The translations under genes were made by a program, and so were the position numbers. Under the pieces are notes generated by a model. The model ran no database searches and was not told where the DNA came from. It saw only the letters and a list, made by a program, of their open reading frames with translations. This document shows, piece by piece, positions 56,980 through 64,000 of a stretch of DNA of 64,000 nucleotides (its first letter is position 1; the number at the start of each line of letters is the position of its first letter). Origin of the DNA: Ailurus styani (taxonomy: Eukaryota; Chordata; Mammalia; Carnivora; Ailuridae); the NCBI GenBank assembly GCA_002007465.1, contig LNAC01000033.1, positions 331,204 to 395,203 of the forward strand. Reading direction: 5' to 3'.

Positions 56980-57370
56980 CAGAGAGGGAGTGTGGCATGG
57001 GCACAGGGAATGCGGTGCTTATTGCTCACACTACATTAAAATTCAGATTGGCTTGTGCAATATCCCCAGCATAACCGCTCTGTGCTGATATTTTTATAAC
57101 TCTTAATATCAAACAAATTGCCTCTTCACTGAGACAGTTTAATGGGACGGGGGCCGTGCCCGCCAGCTTCCTCACACCGGCCCCATAAAGATCACCGTTC
57201 TGTTACTGGGGACAGAGAAGCCATGAATTTCTTATCAAAAATATGGCTGGATTATGCAGAGTAAATCTTGGACCGTATTAAAGGGATCATGGTGTTTTAA
57301 TTTCTTTTCTCTCCACCCCACGCCCCCCACTGAATCTTTTCTTACTAATAAAATGAAGTGGTGGGGGGGC
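56980..57370. promoter_or_regulatory. Possible conserved regulatory element
   Basis: Low-repeat sequence with retained CpGs ('gggacgggggccgtgcccgc', 'ccataaagatcaccgttctg') next to AT-rich factor-like words ('gctgatatttttataactct', 'aatttcttatcaaaaatatg', 'gaccgtattaaagggatcat'). Unmethylated-looking CpGs beside homeobox-like sites suggest a developmental enhancer. Conservation is inferred only. Confidence 0.35.
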
Positions 57371-57719
57371 TCCAGATTGGTTCAGCTATGAATCATCTTT
57401 TTTGGCCAAGATCCCTGTTTTTGTCATATTCATGCCTCTGCCCCAGTCATCACAGATGCCTTCCTCCCACCCCACCCTCAGTATATTACCTCTCCTCTTT
57501 ATGATCTGAGAGAGAAGAAGATTTGGATGGATTTTCCTTGACAATCGCCACCATAGTGTCAAGTTCAGGATCAAGAGAGCCCTCTAGTTTGGGCAGGTTT
57601 TGCCTCAGTGGCAGCCGGATGGTAGAGAACTATGATGACATTATACACTACTTCCCCAGCTCGTTCCATCAAAGACCCTCCTTCCTACACATCCGGCCAT
57701 GAACTCCTATGTGATTAGA
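57371..57719. other. Unique sequence
   Basis: No gene or repeat was recognised. Confidence 0.35.
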
Positions 57720-57960
57720 AAAAAAACAGACTGTGTTTATTAAACAATTGGCTCTCCCTTTCATTTATGAATCAAAGACCTAGGAAAACGTCAGTCAGGG
57801 CAATCTGTTTGAGATAATAAATATCCCTAAATTGAGTTGGGGATATAAATTAACTGAAAGCAACTACAACAACAAAACCCCTGACATTTTATCAGCCCAA
57901 GACACTTTCTAGCAGCTAAACCGAGTATTTTCCAAGTATTGAAAATAGTTCATGGACTCC
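57720..57960. promoter_or_regulatory. Possible conserved regulatory element
   Basis: An AT-rich block with 'attaaacaattggctctccc' (SOX-like ACAATTG), 'tttcatttatgaatcaaaga', and 'gggatataaattaactgaaa'. There is no repeat signature. It is a candidate only. Confidence 0.25.
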
Positions 57961-58212
57961 TCTTTTCTTCCATTGCTGCCTCAGAGAGCCGCTCAGGACA
58001 TGAAGTTTGTAACAAGTGGTGTAAGATGTCCTCAAAGGCCCCAAGAATTAGATTAGGTGGAAGGGTCTTGCGCAGAGAAATCTCAGTACAACATGTGAAC
58101 CTTTCATTTCTTTATAGTAACAGCGCTAAGGGCAACAAGACCCCAAACAGCAAGTAATCAAATTGCTTTGCATCATCTTGCAGTCTTCCTGAGACCCAGA
58201 CCCTCCAGACTG
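57961..58212. other. Unique sequence
   Basis: No gene was recognised. A 72-aa frame (57939-58157) has no motif. Confidence 0.35.
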
Positions 58213-58240
58213 ACAGACACACACACACACACACACACAG
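58213..58240. repeat. (CA)n microsatellite
   Basis: About 12 CA units on the + strand. Confidence 0.9.
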
Positions 58241-58997
58241 ATGGCCAAAGCCTTGTTTTTCAAGAGAGCAAGGTGACCCCCCACCTCAAAGCGTCCTGTC
58301 ACTTGGATTAGCTGTGTGGGGTCCTTAAATATTGAATTTTTTTCTCTGACATCTTTATACCTCAAATCTCTTCTTCCTTCTTCACTCATATCCTAGTAGG
58401 CACTTTTCATACTAGACTAGCCAATTTCAAGTTTTACCTTTTAGTGTACTTTGAAATTAGTATGCTCAAATAACAAACTTAACATCAGTCAGAGGTAACT
58501 TGGCCCTTTACTATAGTTATTATAATTTGACTCACATTTTATTTGAAAATGCCTTACAAACATTCAAGCTGAATAATCTTTTTCTTCAAATACTATATCT
58601 TTGGGGGTTCTTATAGAAGCTGAAGTCTTATCTACCTCTCTTGCTTCCAGAACTTTCTCAGATCACCTTGGTTTGCGGAGTCAGGTGGTCTTTGAAAACC
58701 TATGAAATTCCTAGAAGGATTGATACAAGCTGGGCTCTCTCAGGCCAGGTCCCTGGAGGTATCAGCTTTTAAAATACATCACACCTTATTCTTAATTAGC
58801 CAGGAAAGAACAGAAATCGCTGCTTTTATCACTGACTAGAATTTTTTTTTAAAATGGCATGATTTGGATAATATAAGATTAGCACATCTTTATAATATAA
58901 AAATTTAGAAATAATCAAAATAAAAATAGGTGCCTTGCTGAAAAACAATCATACACAGAACATACAAACATTCAGTAAAAAGCAGTATCCATTTACA
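58241..58997. other. AT-rich unique sequence
   Basis: No gene or definite repeat. 58840-58990 is strongly AT-rich and may be a LINE relic. Confidence 0.35.
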
Positions 58998-59010
58998 ATT
59001 ATATCTTAGG

Positions 59011-59263
59011 AGCGCCTGGGTGGCTCAGTCAGTTGAGCTCCTGACTCTTGATTTCAGTTCAGATCATGATCTCAGGGTTGTGAGATCAATCCTAGATGTA
59101 GGGATCTGGGTTGGGAATAGAGCCTGCTCAAGATTCTCTCTCTCTTTCTCCCTCTGCCCCTCCCTGCTCCTGCTCTCTGCTCTCACTCTAAGTCAGAAAA
59201 TAAAATAAGATAAATTAAGATAACATAATAAAATAAAATAAGATACAATAAAATAAAATAAGG
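59011..59263 (+). mobile_element. CAN-type SINE (left unit of a composite)
   Basis: It has 'gcgcctgggtggctcagtca', 'cagttcagatcatgatctca', 'gcctgctcaagattctctct' and a long tail of (AAAATA)n/(AAATAAG)n variants. The left target-site duplication 'aattatatcttagg' (58998-59010) has its partner only after the next SINE, at 59416-59430. Confidence 0.92.
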
Positions 59264-59415
59264 GATGCCTGGGGGTCATGATCCTGGGATCCTGCAGTCT
59301 AGCCAGAGTCAGGCTCCCTGCTCAGCGGTGAGTCTGCTTCTCCCTCTCCCCCTTCCCTGCACATGCTCACGCTCTCTTTCTCTCTCTCAAATAAATAAAT
59401 AAAATCTTTAAGAAA
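59264..59415 (+). mobile_element. CAN-type SINE, internally deleted (right unit of a composite)
   Basis: It starts 'gggatgcctgggggtcatga', so the stretch from 'tggctcag' to 'ggctcagg' is missing. It continues with 'ctccctgctcagcggtgagt', a CT-rich tract, (AAATAA)n and 'aatctttaagaaaa'. It shares one pair of flanking repeats with the left unit, so both arrived together or this one inserted in the other's A-tail. Confidence 0.9.
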
Positions 59416-59739
59416 ATTAAATCTTAGAAGAATACTTAGTATCATAAAAAAGTATGCACAATATAATGTTGACTGGAAAAAAGCAGGTCAGAAAAACGTT
59501 TTTTAAAAATATACATATATTGAAAATTAGGACAAATACCAAACTATAGAATAACAGGTGATCTTTATTTTCTCGTTTGTGCAAACATTTTCTTAATGTT
59601 TGACAGAAAAATAAATGTATTGCTTTTAAAATAGAGGGGGAAAAAATAGACTGGAAAACTGGTTCCAATCCACATCCCATGGGAGTTTCTAAATGGAGCA
59701 AGACATTTCTGTGTTCGTGCCATCCCTCCCTGCACAGAG
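59416..59739. other. AT-rich sequence left of the CpG island
   Basis: No gene was recognised. A minus-strand frame of 204 aa (59417-60031) runs from the CpG island into this AT-rich DNA and changes from Gly/Arg/Ala-rich to Phe/Ile/Leu-rich composition. It is a chance frame. Confidence 0.4.
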
Positions 59740-60660
59740 GCTCCCGAGGGCCCGTTGCGCGCCCACCCTGAGATACTGCGGACCCACCGCCTGCCCTCAG
59801 GGCGCTTGCCACCCAGACTCCCCGAGGGGTTAAACCCCTGCCAAGAGCTTCCGCTGCCTCCTCCCCTCCCGAGGGGTGCCTGTGAGCGGGATGCGAACCT
59901 GAGCTCTGGAGATGGCAGAAGTGGCCTGGGCTTCCGAGGGGGCCTGGGGCCGCATCCCCACGGGCGCGTAAACACCTGCCCGCCCACCCACCCACCGCGC
60001 CCAGTCCCATTGCCCTGGGTGAGACACCCACCTACTCGCGCTCTTCTGTCTCCTCCCCTTCCCGGCCGCCCCAGAGGGACCTGCCCTTTCACCCCCCGCC
60101 ATCTGTTGCTTGTGCCTCTCTAGAAAGTCCCCGCCCTCCGCCGCTCCGGGTCCTGGGGCAGAGAGAAAGGCGCCCCGGGGCTGGAAGCCCCCCTCCCCGG
60201 GGGCGCGGAGTTCCCGGCGGTCGGCGGCAGATGGGGGAGGCCCCAGTGGGGCGCACGTGGATGAATTTCCGGGAGGAAACCATGTACCATCCGCTGTCGC
60301 TCGCTGCCATCCAGTGTTTTCTCCCCCCAGTGAGTCTCTTAATTTTGCTCATTTATCTTAAAGAGCTCCGTAAGCGCCGGGGGCTCCGGTGGGGGGGGCC
60401 GCACGGGGGCTCCGACACCCGACCCCCACGCCCGCCTCCCAGAGGAGCCATCCAGCGCGGACCAAATCTCATTTTCCTACAAATAGTTTGTCAGAAGCAG
60501 CAGGGCAAGTAATAAATCACCGAGAGCGAGAGCGGAGCGGGAAGGGGGAGAGGCAGGGAGCGGGCAGGGCGGGGCGCGCGGCGCGGGGAGGCTGCCGGCG
60601 CAGATGGAGGCCCAGGCGGGGAGGGGGAGGCCGGGGAGGGCGCCGGGGAGGGAACCCGGC
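59740..60660. promoter_or_regulatory. CpG island, candidate promoter
   Basis: The only clear CpG-dense stretch in the window: 'gggcccgttgcgcgcccacc', 'ccacgggcgcgtaaacacct', 'gggggcgcggagttcccggc', 'ggcgcgcggcgcggggaggc'. Sp1-type GGGCGG boxes occur near 60568. No TATA box was seen. It has no repeats. Islands of this length usually mark promoters of genes or long non-coding RNAs, but no exon, first codon or splice donor can be supported here and the direction is unknown. Frames on both strands (up to 204 aa) are a by-product of high GC. Confidence 0.75.
60235..60520. promoter_or_regulatory. Conserved-looking core of the CpG island
   Basis: Non-GC-biased segments sit inside the island: 'aatttccgggaggaaaccat', 'gtgagtctcttaattttgct', 'catttatcttaaagagctcc' and 'ccaaatctcattttcctaca' then 'aatagtttgtcagaagcagc'. 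AT-rich words retained inside a CpG island are typical of a constrained enhancer-promoter core. Inference only. Confidence 0.3.
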
Positions 60661-60800
60661 GGAGAAGGAGGAATGGAGATCGCAGAGACAAAGAAGAAAG
60701 GAGGGAGTATGAGAAAGGGAGGAGTGAGGAAGGGGAGAGAGGGAAGGGGTGGCGGGGGGGGTGATTAGGGGAGAGAGGGAGGGAGGAATATGAAACAGGT
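60661..60800. repeat. Purine-rich tract beside the CpG island
   Basis: Nearly all A/G on the + strand from about 60661 to 60790, with 'gggagagagggagggagg'-type text. It continues the GA/GG-rich character that begins at about 60535. Confidence 0.75.
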
Positions 60801-61140
60801 AGCCAGGGATGAATTCCGTCGCAAAGAGACCTGAAGAGAAAGGAGAGAAGAAAATGAATCCAAAGGTGCTAACAGAAGGAGGAGACAGCGGTGTGTGGTC
60901 AAGAGGCAGAGCGGATGGTGGGCAGAGACCCACCATGCCCTCCTCGGCTGCCACCTTCTGGGCCCTCAGTTGTTGGGGGACCTGTGGTATGACACCTTCT
61001 CCTCCTCATCCCCACCTCTGTCCCTGTTGCCTACTCCAGGCCAACAGGTGCAGGATGGAGGTCAAGTGCATTCATCTTGGTCCATTATGTTTGCCAGCCC
61101 AGAACAGTCTCCAGACACTGCATTTGGTGCTGCCTGTTAC
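60801..61140. other. Unique sequence
   Basis: No gene was recognised. Frames at 60809-61234 and 60895-61197 overlap in two phases with no domain. Confidence 0.4.
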
Positions 61141-61338
61141 AGAGCCGGAGAGGGGAACCTGCCTACCAACATTTATGATGAAGTTGTGTGGCCTTAAGCA
61201 AGCCACTGCACTCCTCTGTGCCTTGGTTTCCTAAACTAGAGAATGAGAATGATAATCCCTGTGTCCAGACCTGGAAAGACTGAAAAAGGTAACCTATATG
61301 GAAAAGCATCTAGCGCACAGGGCAGACCCTTGATCAGG
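61141..61338 (+). mobile_element. MIR relic
   Basis: 'gtgtggccttaagcaagcca', 'tgccttggtttcctaaacta', 'agaatgagaatgataatccc' and 'agcatctagcgcacagggca' follow MIR order. Confidence 0.75.
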
Positions 61339-61884
61339 AAAGGGAGCCTCGCTTGAGTGTCTGTGGTCAGCGAACTTGGCCTGGGGGCCCAGGGCAGGAG
61401 CCTTCAGAATCTGTGCACTGCTTGGCCGCCCCCGCAGCCTGTGATCCCCAGCCAGGCCCTCAGATCCTTCAGCTGTCAACACAAGCACACTCCAGTGCTT
61501 TCTGCTTTGCCTTTGGTCTCCCCCAGGATGCTGGGAACACTGCTGAGGTCATCGTTGTCAAGCTCTCTGAGCTTCTGGTGCAAGGTCAACCTGATAAGGC
61601 CCACCAAGGTGCCACCCTCCACTTCATCTCCACCCCCAGGTCCACCTTCCCGACCTCTGGCTCCTGCAGGGCTGTGGGCTCCAAACAAGACTGAGTTCCT
61701 GCTTTCCTCCCATTCACTCTCTTCTCGTCCCTGGGTGCTGGGAGGGAGCCTGCTGTCATTTCCAGGTTGAAGGAAGGAAGTAGTGCTTGTGGGGGCTCAG
61801 AACTATCCCCAACACCTAGCACAACCCTGGCACATAGTAGACTCATAACGTGAATGAACTTCATTTACTGTCAGGACTATGTAT
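61339..61884. other. Unique sequence with an L2-like tail
   Basis: 61790-61860 ('acctagcacaaccctggcac' and 'atagtagactcataacgtga') looks like the tail of an L2/MIR element. No gene was recognised. Confidence 0.4.
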
Positions 61885-62010
61885 GTATTCACTCATTCAT
61901 GTTTTACAACCACAAAGAAGCTGTTGTTGCTCTACTTTCTAGAAAGGGCAACGAAGACACAAAATCACCCAGCCAGAAAGTGGCAAGACTGAGATTTAAA
62001 TCCAGAGCAA
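61885..62010 (+). mobile_element. MIR3/L2-type relic
   Basis: 'ctctactttctagaaagggc', 'aaatcacccagccagaaagt' and 'ggcaagactgagatttaaat' match the 'gatgaggaaactgag' class. Confidence 0.5.
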
Positions 62011-62425
62011 TCGTTCCTGCCCCTGCAGCCCAGGGTTGGGCACCACGACTGTCAGCATCCCTCTGCAGTGGTCTATATTGCTCTGGGGCCTCCTGAACTC
62101 CGAGGCAGGGAACGGACTAGGCGTCCGCAGTGCCTGCCTTGCCTTCTCCTTCCTCTCTGGACTTGGGGTGCCCCTCCGCTTCTGGGCCCTGTGCCACTGG
62201 CATTGCCCTCTAGCCCTGGGCCTTAGGCTGTGCCACCTTCAGGCAGAACTTCAGCCTCCAGGCCTCTGGCCCACTTGGGGCTTTGAGGATGAGGTCACAT
62301 CCTTGGACCTGTCTCCCCTCAGCTCTCAGGACCCTCCACCTGCTCTGCTCCCCTGGCCTCTGGCCTGCTGGCAAGGCAGGCATCCTGCAGGGACCCCAAG
62401 TCCGACCTGACAAGGAGCGGAGACC
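62011..62425. other. GC-rich unique sequence
   Basis: No gene was recognised. Confidence 0.35.
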
Positions 62426-62620
62426 AGGGAAAGAGAACCAGGTTCTGCTTTCCTGCCATGTACCAGCTATATGATCCTGGGCAGTTATTTTCACCTCCCC
62501 AAGCCCCAGGCTCTTCAAGTAGAAAATGGGGATTGAAAAAAATGCATGCCTAACTCCCAGGGCTGTCACGAGGATCAATTAAGGCAAAAGCTGGGAAGCA
62601 CTTTACAAATTCTCTACTTC
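62426..62620 (+). mobile_element. MIR relic
   Basis: 'ctatatgatcctgggcagtt', 'aagtagaaaatggggattga', 'agggctgtcacgaggatcaa' and 'gggaagcactttacaaattc' follow MIR order. Confidence 0.75.
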
Positions 62621-62847
62621 CGCTTATTAGCGTCTGCCTTTTTCTGAGGCCACAGCCCCAGCTCTCCTTCCTCCTGTCCCTGCTCTCCTGGCCTGATGTG
62701 CATGTGATCATCATCGATCCAGGGTCTGACCCCTGAGGCCTGCAGATGCCTCCCAGCCTTCCCTTCATGAAGAACCACAGTGAGAAACCATTTAAAAACC
62801 CAGAGAAGGCCTCCTGGGCGAATGACCTTAGGGGAGGCAGAATAAAG
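62621..62847. other. Unique sequence
   Basis: No gene or repeat was recognised. Confidence 0.3.
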
Positions 62848-63075
62848 TAGAACTATGGGCTCTGGCAAAGTTAAAAAGCCGAATTTTCAAACTCCAGCGT
62901 ATTAACTCCAGCTTATTCCAAACTCCCATGTATTAACACTGTTAACCTTGAACGAGCACTCTACCTCTGTAAGCCGCTGCTTCCACCTCTATAAAATGGC
63001 CCACTAACCATCTTATAAGGTAGATAACATGTATGTAGCAGTCACCCCATATTAAGCTCCCAGTAAATAGCTACT
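62848..63075 (+). mobile_element. MIR relic with a small internal duplication
   Basis: 'aactatgggctctggcaaag', 'ctctgtaagccgctgcttcc', 'acctctataaaatggcccac' and 'agctcccagtaaatagctac' follow MIR order. The middle carries repeated 'gtattaactcc/ttaactccagc' words (about 62898-62935). Confidence 0.7.
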
Positions 63076-64000
63076 TTTGTTCTTGCCCCCTTACTTTTGT
63101 CCCCACTCCTAAACAAGAAATCAGCTGCCAAACTTGGTAGCTTCTCACCTCTTCCTCAGTTGTTCCAGAACCAGTGTCTGGTTGGCATCCTTATCCTCCC
63201 CTCCTTCAATGAATGGTCACAGCCTCTCCTCCTAGCTTCTGCACTGCCCACTCAGCTCTGGTCTGGCCTCATGGCCAAGGTCAAAAGCTACCTTGGGTTT
63301 CCAGGGTGCCACACAACAAGAGGAGGAGATGAACACAGAAGCCCTTTAAAATCATGGGATGGCGAGCAAGGTGGGAGGGGGACGTGACCTCTCCAAGGTC
63401 CTAGGGATGCCACCATCAGTGTGACTTCTAGGCTCCTGGGGCTGTTCCTTTGGGTCATCCCCACCCAAAGCCCTGATGGGGCACTGAACTCCTCACAGCC
63501 CAGGACTGCCTTCCCACTGGCAGCACCTTCCATCTCACAGCCCACAAGCTGCCCACAGGGCCCCATTTTGTCCCAGCTCACCTTCTCAGTCCCTGTCACT
63601 CACCCCAGCTCTTAGCTTCCTCTGCTGTCACGCACACAATTTGTGCATGGCTCAGCGTGCCTGTGCTAAGTGCCTCACACTAACTGCCCAGGACCCAGGA
63701 GCTTCTGAACACGGTCTCTGCCTCGAGGAACCCTAGTATTGTGAGTGCCTATACACTCATTCAGCTTTCCACCCCAGTCTTCCTGCCCAGGCTGAAGCCT
63801 ACCCTCCTCCACGAAGCTCTCCAAGATTGACAGACTGATGGAAGCCTGCTTCCTAAATCCTCCCAAATGGCACTGTTCCTCTCTGGAAACTCTATGTGCA
63901 TGATATTTTTATCTCCTTTTTAAAACTGGACTTCTCTCTTTGTTGATACAATATATATGGCTAACATTTTTAAATCGGTTTTAAAAAATATACTGTCTTG
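63076..64000. other. Unique sequence to the right edge
   Basis: No gene was recognised. 63765-63920 is pyrimidine-rich and L2-like, and the last 60 bp are AT-rich. Frames at 63097-63615 overlap on both strands. Confidence 0.4.

Noticed and set aside
59417..60031. Minus-strand 204-aa frame in the CpG island
   Set aside because: Composition switches abruptly at the island edge, an equally long frame runs opposite, and no family resemblance was seen.

Overview
The window is mammalian nuclear DNA, almost certainly from a carnivoran and probably a caniform of the mustelid type. The main evidence is about a dozen tRNA-derived CAN-type (SINEC) SINEs spread over both strands. They share the 'cacctgggtggctcag' head, the 'ggctcaggtcatgatc' core, a CT-rich stretch and an (AAATAA)n/poly-A tail. 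The subfamily carrying 'gagatcacaagtaggcagag' and 'aggcaggcagagagag' (as read on + for minus-strand copies) is the one I associate with mustelids; this is recognition from memory, not a database result. Ancient mammalian repeats (L2, MIR, L1M, MLT1, hAT/Charlie-type DNA transposons) fill much of the rest.

I find no protein-coding exon, tRNA, rRNA or small RNA gene that I can support. Open frames are short, overlap on both strands, and often run through repeats, microsatellites or assembly gaps. None shows a recognisable domain except the decayed L1 endonuclease at the left edge. The window therefore reads as intergenic or deep-intronic sequence.

Layout. 0-1 kb: decayed L1. 1-5 kb: GC-rich unique sequence with a 23-bp minisatellite and an assembly gap. 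5-10 kb: an old repeat, a hAT fragment and four SINEs. 10-20 kb: L2/MIR relics, a strong G-quadruplex motif and GC-rich unique sequence. 20-27 kb: GC-rich unique sequence with two hAT elements and an L1 relic. 27-31.6 kb: a compound microsatellite, a possible conserved element, a SINE with an assembly scar, and an L2 tail with an MLT1 LTR. 31.6-34 kb: SINEs and a second L2 tail closely resembling the first. 34-40 kb: AT/purine-rich sequence with a 1.6-kb L1M. 40-54 kb: mostly unique sequence with L2 relics, microsatellites and a second gap. 54-59.5 kb: a hAT element of about 0.94 kb and possible conserved elements. 59.7-60.7 kb: the only clear CpG island, followed by a purine-rich tract. 61-64 kb: MIR relics and unique sequence.

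The parts most likely to have a function are the CpG island at about 59.74-60.66 kb and the low-repeat AT-rich blocks at 28.6, 42.4 and 57 kb, which look like regulatory elements, plus several good CTCF core motifs. The nearest gene cannot be named from this sequence. Nothing here amounts to an undescribed biological system. The most useful leads are the CpG island, the minisatellite, the duplicated L2 tails and two assembly scars.
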